A stretch of DNA of 60,000 nt, from contig OX442315.1 in NCBI GenBank assembly GCA_949358305.1, forward strand, positions 8,336,427 to 8,396,426, given 5' to 3'. The notes under the pieces are model-generated. The model did not search any database. It worked only from the letters and a program-made list of their open reading frames with translations, and was not told the DNA's origin. This document shows, piece by piece, positions 11,086 to 22,809 of this stretch (the stretch's first letter is position 1; each line of letters begins with the position of its first letter). Source of the DNA: Strigamia acuminata. Its lineage: Eukaryota; Arthropoda; Chilopoda; Geophilomorpha; Linotaeniidae. The translations under genes and the position numbers were made by a program.

Positions 11086-14000
11086 ATTTTTTTATGATTA
11101 TATTTCCAATTTTAATCCTGTAATCTGTTTTTAGTAAATGGCTACACAAATAACTATTTTTTCTGTAGAATATATTCTTAAAAATTTAATAATTTATGTA
11201 TTACTTCAACAATATTACCTGGATAAAAACAATGTATCCAAAACTACATTTATAAAATAAAAATAAATTTTCTATTGTCTTTATGCATTTATATTGAATA
11301 CTCAGCAAAAGAAAATAAATTTTCATAAATCTTTATTTTTTCATCATCCCAACAACTGAAATGTGATTTGAATTGTTTTTTTTTATTTTTTTTTGCACTG
11401 AAAATAAATTCTTAAAGGACATTGACCTTTAATAAGGAACATAACCACACAAGATTAAATTATAACTGAATTCAATTAGATTAAATTTTGATCCTTATTG
11501 CTTCCCAAAAATGAGCCTTTCATCTTTATGCCACTCGAAGTGCCTTTATTAAATCTTTGCAATTACAAAGTGTAAACTTTTGATTGAAACTAAGACAGAC
11601 AGAAAAGTTGCCACTTCCAAGTTTTAATATAATTGCTTAAATGACCACTGGTCACGGGTAGATTAGTTTTACTGTCTTCCACACATCCAAATCACTCGGT
11701 TGCCAAGGTATAAACGAGAGATGTAGACGTGTTGCTATGGCGACACAATTTGTGTTCCTTCATTACTCTTCATTACTTCTCGTCAAGTGTTTCACAGACT
11801 TCATATCCAAGTGGATCCTTGACAAAAATTCAAATTAAGATGAATTTAATCTCGACTCAACTTTGATGTTTTATTTTTTAACAGTAAAAAATATAATGCC
11901 TGTCTTCCTTAACTACATTTTCTGCATAAAACGAGCAAAATCTGCATAAATTGTGCACATTTCAAGCTCCGCATGACAAAAAGACGACTCCACGTCTTCC
12001 TTAAAAATGTAAATGAGTAGGCCTATTCACTTAACTTTTTTATATTAAAAATATTGAAAAATAAACCCTCCAAAAAAAATATTGCATTTATTATACTTCA
12101 TATAATAAAGCAGAATTCTCATGATAATGCAGGAAAATTGTTCTAAACCAGGCGAAAACATAGATAAAAGAAAATACTGAGTAATAAACAAAGGAAAAAG
12201 AATAACATGGATATTTAAAGAAAATAGGATTACTTAAATAAAATCAAAATTACCTCTAATAAAAATGGGAAAAAATAAAAAAATGGTGCAAATTTTTAAA
12301 ATTTTAAAATTTTTAACTGTCGCAAGCCAGGACTATGACACATTTTTTACTGCCCACTCATACTCATCTCTGCAACCACAATGTTGCTCCAAACACTAAA
12401 CTAGCACTTTGAGGCAAGCTCATGCAAGCTAGTTATCACTGACATTTCCCCAGAGGATGGGAGATGGTGCAACTATTTGGTTCACAGCGTAATGTAAAAC
12501 GAAATAGGTCTCTTATTCTGAGATTGCTTCAGCTTTTAGCCACTCGCATCACTTGAGAAGCCAATTCAGAAAATTTTTTTTTTATTTATTTCTTTTAGAA
12601 TTTAAAATAAAAATATTTTTGATGATTTATAAATATTAAATAAGCAAATATTAATTTTTTTTTAAAATATAAAATTGCATTATTACATCATTCTCCGGCA
12701 CTGCTATCTTTCTGGTTTCATTTTGCTTGTCTTTTATTGATCCCATGTCTCAATTCAAATTTTTTAAAATTCCATAGTAATTCAAATTGATTTTTTATGC
12801 ATGACTAAATCAGAATTAACTCTCAATTTTTTTTTTACTTAACTTTAACTTCAAAATACTTTTTTTTAATGATTGTTGCATGCTGTTTCTGAAACTGTCT
12901 TTTAGATGTGTTGCAAACTATGCTATTACACACATGTATATGTCCAAATTTGTTGAAAGTCTTCACGGTTTTCCAGAAATTCAATTATGAAATTTTAGCT
13001 TGGGATTACCATTACCAAGTCGTAAATGTCATGCCAACTTTAGCCTGTGGAAATGAGCCAGTAATAACTTTAATCACTTTAATTAAAAGATTTGATTTAA
13101 TCTGCAGTGTTATGGCATTCCACAATAAAAGGGCTTTTCACAGTTACACCTGTGGATGGTAATCATAACTTCCATATTCAGAACACAAAGTATTCCTTTC
13201 TTACGAAGTACTAGCTGCATTCATTCATTCAAAAACTCTGGTAAAGGTAGATGAATTTTACAAGTTTGGAAATTAGATTTACAATCAATTGAAAATAAGT
13301 TTTTTCTCAACATTTTTACAACTCATTTCCAACAAATTTTCTCGCAATAGGAAATGTTTGGAAATTTACTTTTTTTTCCAGTGAAGGGCACTTATTGGGG
13401 TATTGATTTGGACATTGCAAAACATCATTTGCAAGGTCATCTATGGAAACAGGAATAGACTTTGCACTCTTGATGATGGGTTATCTAGCCTTTGTTTCCA
13501 TACTACCAAAAGGACCCATCATTTTGTCATTAGGGCCACCAATAGGGCCTTGGGACCAAAGGCCAGTATTTTTAGCCATATTTATGGCCTTGTTTACCTC
13601 TTTTCTCCCTAAACACAATTGTGTAACTGAGAAAGACTGAGTTAGATGTCTAATTAAATTCCTAAAATTTTAATTTTTAATGTTAAAGTCCAAACACAAT
13701 CGATGTATTTAATCAGTAATTTTCTGTTTTCAGCATTAGAGCTGAGCATTTTATATTAAATGCAGATTGCAGTCATAAAACCAAGTGAAAAGCAAATGGC
13801 TGTAGGAAACTATTGATTTCAAGTCATTAAAAAAATGTAATTTGTTTTTTAAATTTTCCATTTAATTTTTTTTCTTTTTTTTTTTTTTAAATTTTTAATT
13901 CCATTTTGGAAAACTGATTATTTGGCAATTTGTTTCACATTTTTTTTAAAGAATTGAAGGTGAAATTCAAGACAATATTGTTAGAAAAGAGAGTAAAAAA

Positions 14001-14584
14001 CCTGTAATTCCTTTTTTTCACTATATAGGTAAAGCATTAGCACATCTGCTGTTTATCTTGGATTTAATTGCTAAATTTAACCTTACTCCACTTCTTTTCT
14101 GTTGGTTAAATGTTTCATTTGCATTGTTAATGCACCGCAGTCGAGTTCTGCAGCATCAGGGGTTTTGCTATACAGTGAAGCCCTCTTTGCCGATGCATCA
14201 CTGATCCAGAAGAAATAATTAAACATCTGCAAACAAACTTTCTCCTCTGAATTTAATAAAATTCTTATTTAAAAGACTAATGTAATTTGATTTGTATGTT
14301 TTCTTTTTTCTTCTTTATTTTTCATACTCATCGATCACGGCACATTCTTTAATATATGACACAACTTAATTAACCATTGCGGCTTCTCTAACAAAAACAT
14401 AATGTTTATTACGATATTCCCCCATCTCTTATCTCGTATTTCCGTCCTACACGTTAATTAACATTTTCAATAAACTCAGGCGAATTACGTTCTTTTAAAA
14501 CGTTTCAATTGGCCGTTTTTCAATACTAATTAAAAATCCTAATTTTTACAAACAATATTAATGTCTAGAACCCAGATATTTATG
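11086..14584. other. AT-rich non-coding region
   Basis: No gene is supported. The most protein-like ORF (13443-13640, 65 codons) lacks a motif and any splice or promoter context. Poly-T and poly-A runs are frequent. Confidence 0.55.
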
Positions 14585-15461
14585 CAAAATAAAATTCGTT
14601 TTATGCGCATAAAATATGCACAAAAAATTCCATTTTATGCAAAATAAAAATAAAAATATGCAAAATAAAAATAAAAATATGCCAAATAAATTTAAAAGTA
14701 TGCAAAAGAAAAATAAAAATATGCAAAAGAAAAATAAAAGTATGCAAAATAAAAATAAAAATATGCAAAAGAAAAATAAAAGTACAGTGTAAGCTGTGTA
14801 GTCTGGACACCTCCCGACCGGACAAGCTCTGTGGTCCGGACAGGTTTTGAGGTCCTTAATTGGTCCCGCCTATACCCAGCCATGCTAAATTCCCTTTTCC
14901 CATCTGGACAGCCCCTTAGTCCGGACAACTTTCTGGGTCTCGTCCTATGTCCGGGCTACACAGCCTACACTGTATGCAAAATAAAAATAAAAATATAAAA
15001 AATATGCAAAATAAAAATAAAAATATAAAAAATATGCAAAATAAAAATAAAAATATAAAAAATATGCAAAATAAAAATAAAAATATAAAAAATATGCAAA
15101 ATAAAAATAAAAATATAAAAAATATGCAAAATAAAAATAAAAATATAAAAAATATGCAAAATAAAAATAAAAATATAAAAAATATGCAAAATAAAAATAA
15201 AAATATAAAAAATATGCAAAATAAAAATATAAAAAATATGCAAAATAAAAATAAAAATATAAAAAACATAAAAAATAAAAATAAAAATATAAAATATATG
15301 CAAAATAAAAATAAAAATATGCAAAATAAAAATAAAAATATGAAAAATAAAAATAAAAATAAAAGTATGCAAAACAAAAATAAAAATATGTAAAATAAAA
15401 ATAAAAGTATGCAAAATAAAAATAAAAATATGTAAAATAAAAATAAAAATATACAAAATGA
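14585..15461. repeat. AT-rich satellite, 21- and 30-bp periods
   Basis: The left part (to about 14783) and right part (15290-15461) repeat a 21-bp unit ATGCAAAATAAAAATAAAAAT. The centre (14974-15290) repeats a 30-bp version carrying an extra ATAAAAAAT, about ten copies. Because the periods are multiples of three, long meaningless ORFs appear on both strands. The first 55 bp (TTCGTTTTATGC-CATAAAATATGCAC...) recur near 44880. Confidence 0.9.
14785..14972. mobile_element. pogo/Tigger-like MITE inserted in the satellite
   Basis: TA-flanked (14783-14784 and 14973-14974). The 188-bp element has inverted ends CAGTGTAAGCTGTGTAGTCTGGAC / GTCCGGGCTACACAGCCTACACTG. Repeated CCGGACA phrases lie inside. 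It interrupts the array cleanly. Confidence 0.88.
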
Positions 15462-16010
15462 CGATTTGTGCATTTATTTCTGATTTTCGAAAAAGATGAA
15501 TTTCTTGCCAACTTCGGCTTTTTATTGAATAGAAATAATTCCTATGCATTCATGCATTTATCCGGGCCTAATTTTTATAAGACAAAAAAATCAGGAATAA
15601 AAAATAAAAACGGTTGAATTAATGAGTTAAAAAATATTAATGCATCATGGCAGGAAAATTGGGTGTATGTGATGGCAAGTTTCCAGGTAAAACGACTTGG
15701 TTTATGCATCGTCGCCTTTGCTCCACAAAACAGCGCGCAACAATCTCTTAGTGTGTGAAATGAGAAGAAAAAAAATATGTTGTCGCATCGTTATAATTTT
15801 TTTTAATTTTCTTTAATCTGACACCTCCAGACACCCATGGAAATCAGCTTGTTGCCAGAAGTTGTACCTTTGTATTTTTAAGCCCTATATGACAGTCTTG
15901 CTAATCCTTCCTTCACATTTAATACCGTAATTAAAAAGCGGTAAATAACTGTTGTTAAGTTAAAATGAAAGTGCACTCACGATTTTGATTATGTGTTTCA
16001 ATTGTGGTGA
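15462..16010. other. Non-coding spacer
   Basis: AT-rich, no gene or clear repeat recognised. Confidence 0.5.
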
Positions 16011-16014
16011 CCCT

Positions 16015-16410
16015 GAAGTGTTTTTTATTTAACTCGCTCACTGCCGACCATCGCGAGCATCGTTGACTTGTCCGGAACTCTGGCCATCGCCGTCGAACGA
16101 ACAGCGCAATTTTTACCGGCAAATTCGCTTCGCCATTTTTCGTACACAACAACAAGTCGTTGTTATGCACGCTTTCCTTTGTTTTCTTTTCTTTTCACTA
16201 TTGTAGCTCGCTTTTATTTTGTTTAATTATTTAATTCTAGTCTTAATTTTAGTCTTAATTCATAAGCATTAATTTCATTCTTATTTCAAATTTTCATTGT
16301 AAATTACACCCGAATAAAGTTCATTTCATTTTGTTTTACCAAACTTGTTATTATTTCAATTTCCCTAGACACTTTAGCCAACTGAGTTTAAGTCCTGAAA
16401 CGGCATCTCA
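16015..16410 (+). repeat. Solo LTR, probably gypsy-type
   Basis: 396 bp running TG...CA and flanked by a perfect 4-bp duplication ATTG (16011-16014, 16411-16414). A GC-rich transcribed-leader-like stretch is followed by AATAAA at about 16312, some 95 bp before the end, as in an LTR. The last 20 bp (AAGTCCTGAAACGGCA...) resemble the end of the element A LTR (AAGTCCTATAAACGGCA), so the two may be related. The opening TGGTGACCCTGAAGTG also resembles a tRNA-Trp primer binding site, an alternative reading that the flanking duplication argues against. Confidence 0.65.
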
Positions 16411-16439
16411 ATTGCGAATAATTAATAAAGTAAGTATAT

Positions 16440-17054
16440 CACAGACCTGAATACCGGTACTACTAGACTGCGAACTCGGCATCAGGCCCAGCTTGTGAGC
16501 GGAGGAGATATTGTTGACAGATAGTGACGTCACTGATCCGCTCCAACTTCCTGTCATCTTAAATTTGTGAATTTAATAAAATTTCATGTTATTTTCGGGT
16601 CAAATTTGCGAATGAAATATAATTTCGTGTCAACTGAAATTCGTAAACTGAAATTCGTAAATTTCACTTAATTTCGAGTCATTTTCAAATTCAGTTATTT
16701 TCCAATTCAAGTCATTTTCATCAAAATTCGATTCATTTTTATCAAAATTTGATTCGTTTTCATCAAAATTCGAGCTATTTTCATCAAAATTGGATTCATT
16801 TTCATCAAAATTGAATTCATTTTCATCAAAATTGAATTCATTTTCATCAAAATTGAATTCATTTTCATCAAAATTGAATTCATTTTCATCAAAATTTGAG
16901 TCATTTTTGTTTGGAAATTTTGCTTGTATGCTGATTTCAGGCAGCCATTACGTTGACATGAAGTCACAGATACTATAGTGATATCACTTCCTGTATTCAC
17001 AAGCTTCTTACCCACAATCCCTCAGTTCGCAGTCTAGTAGTATTCAGGTCTGTG
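16440..17054. mobile_element. Foldback MITE with CACAGACCTGAATA termini
   Basis: The left end CACAGACCTGAATAC...TACTAGACTGCGAACT is mirrored at 17010-17054. Weaker complementarity continues inward (AGCTTGTGA in both arms). No convincing target duplication. The centre carries the 21-bp minisatellite. No coding capacity. Confidence 0.65.
16706..16912. repeat. 21-bp minisatellite, about nine to ten copies
   Basis: Unit TTTTCATCAAAATTGAATTCA, nearly identical in the middle copies and more diverged at the edges. It makes an apparent ORF of repeated heptapeptides on the minus strand, which is not a gene. Confidence 0.9.
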
Positions 17055-17103
17055 GTTTTATTAATACAATTCCCGGATCGCAACACAATTTGTACCTTTT
17101 TGG

Positions 17104-18262
17104 CAGTGTTGGGCACGGTACAGTACCGGTACCGGCGGTACAGTACCGGCGGTACAGTACCGCCGGTACCGGTACTGTACCGGAGGCCAGTACCGCGGTA
17201 CTTTTTTAAGATGCAGCGGGTACTGGTACCGGTACCGCGGTACTTTCTGTGAAAAGAGCAAGTATCTGGTACCGGTACCGCGGTACATTTGGCGCCATGC
17301 AGTACCGGTACCGTGAATTTGCGGTACATCTCGCGGTACTCGAGAAAACGCGAGAAAACACGAGATTCTCGTGTTTTCTCCCGTTTTCCACGATAATAAA
17401 GTTAAAAAGTGTATGTTTTGTTGTGGAAAACTAATTTCTCATTATAAAAAACTTATCTATACTATACATATATATCTTTCGCTTCTTTTTATTATTAAAC
17501 AATAACAATCGTCTCCATGGCTACAATTGAAGCGATTGCTTTTTTTTTAAGTTTTAATTTTAATACACACGGCATACGAGATTAACAAGTGCCGTAAAAC
17601 TGTAGTAGTTTAGCAGCGCGCCCCCGACGATACACAAGAGACGGAATTTCAAAGTTTGAAGTAATAAAACCAATTAAAAGTTACTTTATACACTCTTAAT
17701 CGGTTTTTATTACTTTAAAAGTTGAATTTCCGTCTGATGTCACATGTGACGATTCGATTGTGTTTCGTCAGGAGCACGGGCGAAGAATTAGAAAAGTATT
17801 AAAATCAAAACTTAAAAAAAAAGCAATCGAAGGAGTCCCTGTGTATTGATAGGCCTAAGTCTCGCTCCAATTGTAGCCATGGAGACGATTGTTATTGTTT
17901 AATAATAAAAAGAAGCGGAAGATATATATGTATAGATAGGTTTTTTTTTAATGAGAAATGCAAAACAATGTAAACAAAACAATAAACATACACTTTTTAA
18001 CTTTATTATCGTGGAAAACGGGAGAAAACACGAGAATCTCGTGTTTTCTCGTGTTTTCTCGAGTACCGCAAAATCCCGGTACCGGTACTGTACCGGGACC
18101 GCGGTACTTTTTTAGGACGCAGCAAGTACCGCGTACCGGTACCGCGGTACTTTTGGTGGAAATAGCAAGTACCGGGTACCGGTACTGCGGTACATTTCTC
18201 TGTTGGCGCAGGTACCGGTACCGGTACCGCGGTACGTGTTGAAAGTACCGTGCCCAACACTG
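17104..18262. mobile_element. hAT-type foldback element
   Basis: 1159 bp bounded by a perfect 18-bp inverted terminal repeat CAGTGTTGGGCACGGTAC and by an 8-bp target duplication CTTTTTGG (17096-17103, 18263-18270), the hAT signature. The arms are complementary for about 450 bp each. They carry many overlapping GGTACC, ACCGGT and CCGCGG palindromes as subterminal repeats, and a 14-bp palindrome GAGAAAACACGAGA near 17350 and 18030. The short centre (about 17570-17790) is itself inverted. No transposase ORF. Confidence 0.92.
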
Positions 18263-18350
18263 CTTTTTGGTATTATTTGTAAGATAGGAAAAATGATGTA
18301 TGTGGTGATCTCGATTATTTTGTAAATAAATGTATTTTCACCACTTAGAT

Positions 18351-18480
18351 CAGGGGTCGGCAAGTAATTTTAAGTGGGGTCCGGATACTATTGAAAATTT
18401 TTATCGAGGTCCAGAAAAAAGAAAGTCATAATACTTGCAAGTTTTAAATTTTTATTTTAACCCATTCCAATAAACACACA
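18351..18480 (+). mobile_element. Left end of a second hAT-like element
   Basis: CAGGGGTCGGCAAG followed by GGGGTCCGGA and GAGGTCCAG, the typical start of Charlie/MER5-like hAT elements. No matching right end was found, so it is a fragment. Confidence 0.5.
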
Positions 18481-18945
18481 CAACCCAAAAAATAACAATA
18501 AAACCTAAAAAACACGAAAAACAAGGAAAAACAAGAAAAAAACTAGATTGGTTCCTTTTGGAAACCGCCAGTTTCCACAACAACCATTAATCTTTCTTTT
18601 CAGACTAAGTCTATTAAATTAGCATCCAAACTGTGAGTTAATAACCCGGATCACAGCATGTACATTGTACACGGATTAAAAGGTTATAGGACTTATAGCA
18701 AACTGCTTTATTCTAAGTAAGGGTCAAGGGGTTACAAATCAGGAAGTGACCAGTATTGGTCAGTAAAAGAATGTCGAAGCGCAGATGGCGCCTCTAGTGT
18801 CACAAACCAACACAATTGCACCTCAGTCATCGCAATTATTATATCGCTTCTCGCCATTCCGTTTGCTTTATCCCATTTGAATATTTTATTTCCGATCGCC
18901 GGGCCATTTGCTTCGGCTATTGGCTGTGGATTGTTCGTTATGAGT

Positions 18946-19929
18946 TGCTGCGATCCGGGTTATTATCGCACTTATTTCTAATAAATAAGCACGAAACCGC
19001 AGGTGAATGCTTAACAAGACTTATATCGCGGCCGAAACTTGTCTAGGGTTAAGTTTACGAAAATAGGAATAAAAAGACAGTTTATTATGGTAATAAAAAT
19101 CACACAATTATTTATTCGGTTTAAATTACAATATATATATTAATAATGATTATGAATATCACGATATGCGACAAGTCGCAAGAATAAAATGAGCGGGAAA
19201 CAATGAAACAAAGGAAGGGCTTGCAACGACTGTTGCAAGCTACAAAGCGTCAGAAATGGCGCTTAAACAACGAGATGTTGTTGATCGAAGGCAAATGTCT
19301 TCGTTCTCGGCAAACTCACGAACGATGGTCGAAGACGATGGTTCTCGTGGGTTTCTTCTACGGCTCGTGCGACGGCTCGGCGGCGGTGGTTGACGGCTGT
19401 AGGCGTCTGGTCCAGGTACGATGGCGATGGTTGCCGTTCGCGCGGCAACGATGGCGATGGTTCACTTGGATCAGGAAACTTCTTCTTCTCGATAGCTGGA
19501 ATTAGCGACGGCTAATTCAAGCTGAATTGCTGGCTTTGTGCTTTGGATGACACAAAGATAGCAGATGAAACTGAGTTACAACGGTCCTCTATCAATACGT
19601 ATTGTCGGAGCAAATATCGCAGTGATGTTGAGGTTGTTGTTGTATTTTTCAGAGTCCCGATTTGAGCCAAGACGCGAGCCCAGCACGCTTCAATATTGCG
19701 CAGAAAACCTGCGCACTTAGCTCAAATGGGTGCAACTAGTGGTTATTACACCATATTGCACCATAACGGCTAATAACCGTTTTCACCCCGGACAACCTGG
19801 GGTGATATGTGCCTAGAGAGGATTTCTCCCCTCGGTCACATGATCTGACTTGGCGTGTGCCACAGTCAAATTAATTAGAAGATAATTAATTTAATCTTCT
19901 AAGTTGGTGAATATTTTGAGATCACCACA
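18946..19929 (-). repeat. 3' LTR of element B
   Basis: 984 bp, TGTGGTGATC...GCAGCA on the minus strand. The start (right end here) is hairpin-rich: 19875-19902 (9-bp perfect stem), 19784-19804 (CACCCC/GGGGTG), and two alternative pairings sharing TAATAACCG (19741-19778 and 19765-19781). The ORF at 19203-19505 on the opposite strand is repeated unchanged in the other LTR and is not considered a gene. Confidence 0.95.
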
Positions 19930-19942
19930 CATCCCCCCATTT
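19930..19942 (-). promoter_or_regulatory. Polypurine tract of element B
   Basis: Minus-strand AAATGGGGGGATG immediately before the TGTGGTG start of the LTR. Confidence 0.8.
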
Positions 19943-19981
19943 AAGACGAATCTTACATGGAGAGAAAATGAACGAACCAAT

Positions 19982-22627
19982 TTATGATTCGTCCATGGTC
20001 TGAGTTCGCTCAGGCGTCAACGGGCGCATCATATCCGTGGCGTCGTCCCTCGGATTGGACCGCTCGTTAACCGTACACAGGTCGCGACCTGCGTTTGGTC
20101 CGGAGACCATTCCAGGGTTGACATGAAGCCAAACCTGGATGATTCTTGCCGAGTTCGCTCGGTTGAAGAATCCTAGCGCCGCGAACTCGATTGGATCCTC
20201 TGGCGCTAATCGTGCTCTCAGGAGTCGATCATGGAGCACCGATGGTGGGCTTAACACCCGGATGTGGTCCTCGAGCCACATAAACACCTGCCTCGACAAC
20301 TTGTGGTTGTTGCTAAGCAGTGTTCGCGTATCCGGCGTCAAATAGAAGTGCGGATACAGGCGCATCAGGGTCTTGAAAGCCGACTCTTTTTTCAGCGGCT
20401 TGACCTTCGTCTCCGGCTTGGCTGGCGGCGGCGGCGGCGGCGGACGTGAGTCTTCCGTCGTGGCATCGTCAAACTGGCACTGCGGGCCCAAGAAAACCAA
20501 CGCGGGTGCGGAGGTTGACGAGGGTGTGACGCCTCGTCCCGGTGCTCGACCCACACCGGGGAGCTGACGGGTTTCGACTACCCGTTGAACTCCGGCTGGA
20601 GTTTGAGAACTTCCGGCGTTCTCTGGCCAAAATGAACATCCAGCGCCCTCTTGGGCCGACTGGAAAACAGCCAGTGACGCAGCTGCTGTGGCGCTTGTAA
20701 CTGGAAGCGGTGGTCTTCCGGCCATTCGCGCCGTGGCCTTCGCAAAGGACCACTCGGTTCGCAACCGAACGGCGGCCTCTTCTTCGGTCTCACCGTTTGC
20801 TACGACTTGCTTTATTAGCTCGGCTAAGATCGTAGGCGGGTCGAGCCTGAGGTGGTACCACAGCTCGACTTTCTTCTCCGACAGGCCCATTGGCGCGGTC
20901 CAAAGGTACGTAATGGCCGCTAACGCCTGTCCTGGCGAAGGAAGAACACCAGGGTACAACACCCTAGTCATCCCCGGAATTAGCTGACGCTGAAAATCCA
21001 TCAGACGGGGATCATCAATGGTATTGATGTCGGAGACTTCTAGCCTTTCAGCTAGTCTCTGCCAGTCCTTCTGCGACTCGGCGATCTGGGCGCTTTGGTA
21101 TGCGTCCAGCTTCTGGAGCACTTCCTGCTGTGCTCTAATGGGTTGCTGCTCGTAGCAGGTCCATTGTGGGCCGAATGACTCACTAAAAAATGGCCGGAGT
21201 TGCAGGTTGCTAACTCCAGCCGGCAAGCGGGAAACATATCCTTGTTCGGGCAAGCGGCTAGCATGTCCAGGTACTGGCACGCTACAGTCGGGAGAAATAT
21301 CACCGACAACACGTCTCATGGCGTATAGAGTAGCCGAGTTGTCCACTTTGAACGTGGAGGCGGTTCGGCTACTTCGGGCGGACTTAATTGTGGAGTCCGA
21401 TTCAAAACTCAGCGAAGACGACGAGCCAAACGACTCTGGTGTCCGTCCTCGTCGCGACTGCGGGCGTGATGGCTGCGCGTCAGTCGAATATGGGCGTGAT
21501 CGCCTCTGACGTTCCTCTCGATCGCGGCTTGATTCGCGGAACATCGGTCGGACTGGAACCGGCGGAGGGAGTTGCCCCACCCTCAAATCCTCGTCTTGCG
21601 GCGGAGGATTGATGGCCGCTGGGGCCGGAATTTCATCTTCTTGATAAAAAGGGAGAGCGCAACGCGCTTGCTCCTCTGCCTCGTGTTCTCGAGCCAGTTG
21701 TCGATTTTCGTCGACGCGAAGCTGCACCGCGGCAGCTCGGAGTGCTTTGGACGGGAAAAATCCCGGAAAATCGTTAAAACACCCGGCGAGCGCCAACTGG
21801 TGGAGCTCGGTTTGTGTGACGGGAAGTTGTGGGTTCCCGTCACGAACGGATTTGCGATACCGTTTAACGACTTCGCGTTGTGTCGTCTTGAGGTTCTTCC
21901 TCAATTGGGTTAGAGCACCGTAATTAATTCCGGTACTCTTTAGCGCTCTTCTGCGCTCGTGACGCTCTCGTGGCGTCACTGGCCACTGGTTGTGCAGCAA
22001 CTCTGCTGCAAGCGGTCCTGGGGGGCTCTCGTCGAGCGTCCACTCGATTTCGTCGACACCGTCCACGTGAAGGCGCTCGATGAATCTTCCTTTTGCACCA
22101 AATCCTTGCAGCGCTGATCTGCTGAAGTCGTGGCGCAACTTCCACCAGGTATTGTTTGCCGTCTTCAGTCTTCTGATTTTTTCGGGCAATGCCGCTCGAA
22201 AAATCAGCGGGTGCTGAGTCGGCACGTGATCGGGAAGCGCGAATGGCGTTTCTCGATCCCTCTCGATCTATATTCGAAGAAAAATAAATAAATTAGTTTA
22301 TTTAAAAATAAACAAATAATTTCTTATTTGAAATATTTTTTAAGCTTAGCGCTTGTGGCTGTGAGTCACTAAGGGATGTTGGTTGTCATGGCAACTCCCT
22401 TCGCACATGCTTGAAGCACGTGACTTTTATAGCCGCCATTTTTATTTTTTAGCGGCTTGTGTTTGAAGTCAGGAAAAGTGAAATTACTCAATTTTTCTGA
22501 CTTAAACACTTGGTAAAAATTTATTCTAATAATTTACCCGTTGTTGAAGCGTCAATTGAACGTCTTCATTTGCCCCTTCCATGGGCATTTCTCCGTCCGC
22601 CTGGAGTTGGATCGCTTCCTCGTCCAT
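19982..22627 (-). CDS. Element B ORF3, spliced; unknown function
   Basis: The leader exon 22627-22538 (30 codons, beginning M-D-E-E, acidic) is joined in phase 0 to the main exon 22267-19982 (762 codons with stop), giving about 791 residues. The main frame has no ATG near its 5' end but is open right back to the acceptor, so an upstream start by splicing is needed. Motifs shared with A and C: I-F-R-A-A-L-P-E near the main-exon start; Q-T-E-L-H-Q-L-A-L-A-G; an S/R-rich middle; L-D-A-Y-Q-S-A-Q and V-A-N-G-E-T; a proline-rich linker; and a C-terminal domain with Y-P-H-F, a helix containing W-L-E-D-H-I-R, and V-W-L-H-V-N-P-G-M-V-S-G-P. No signal peptide or membrane helix. Function unknown; homology to the other two is clear by eye. 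Confidence 0.85.
22268..22537 (-). other. Intron between leader exon and ORF3, element B
   Basis: Minus-strand donor CGG|GTAAAT and acceptor TTCTTCGAATATAG|ATC, 270 bp, phase 0. The analogous introns of A and C have the same phase. Confidence 0.65.
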
Positions 22628-22665
22628 TCTCTTTCGTTTTCCGGTAATTTCGGAAATTCTTTCGT

Positions 22666-22731
22666 CTTGAAAGAGAAATAATACATAAATCTTATGTTTT
22701 ATCAAATTTTTCATACAGAAAAATTACTTAC
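22666..22731 (-). other. Possible 66-bp intron upstream of the B leader exon
   Basis: A strong donor GTAAGT at 22731 and a pyrimidine-rich acceptor TTATTTCTCTTTCAAG ending at 22666 bracket 66 bp. The first ATG after the acceptor is the leader ATG. This implies either a further 5' exon in the spacer or an internal promoter. Confidence 0.45.
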
Positions 22732-22809
22732 GATCAGGTTGTCGAACTATTCGGGTCGTAACGTAGGCGATGCGATGCATACACTCTCGAAACTTTTGAA
22801 AAAGTGACT

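Noticed and set aside
13443-13640. 65-codon hydrophobic ORF
   Set aside because: No start context, splice sites, homologous motif or conserved neighbour to support it.
14974-15290. CRISPR-like array
   Set aside because: The repeats are head-to-tail without unique spacers, in eukaryotic AT-rich DNA.
14916-15549. Long ORFs over the 15-kb satellite
   Set aside because: Products of a 30-bp repeat read in several frames and both strands; no protein features.
19203-19505. 100-codon ORF found in both LTRs of element B (also 44125-44427)
   Set aside because: It lies antisense within the LTR and is duplicated only because the LTR is; composition is biased (W/R/L-rich) with no motif.
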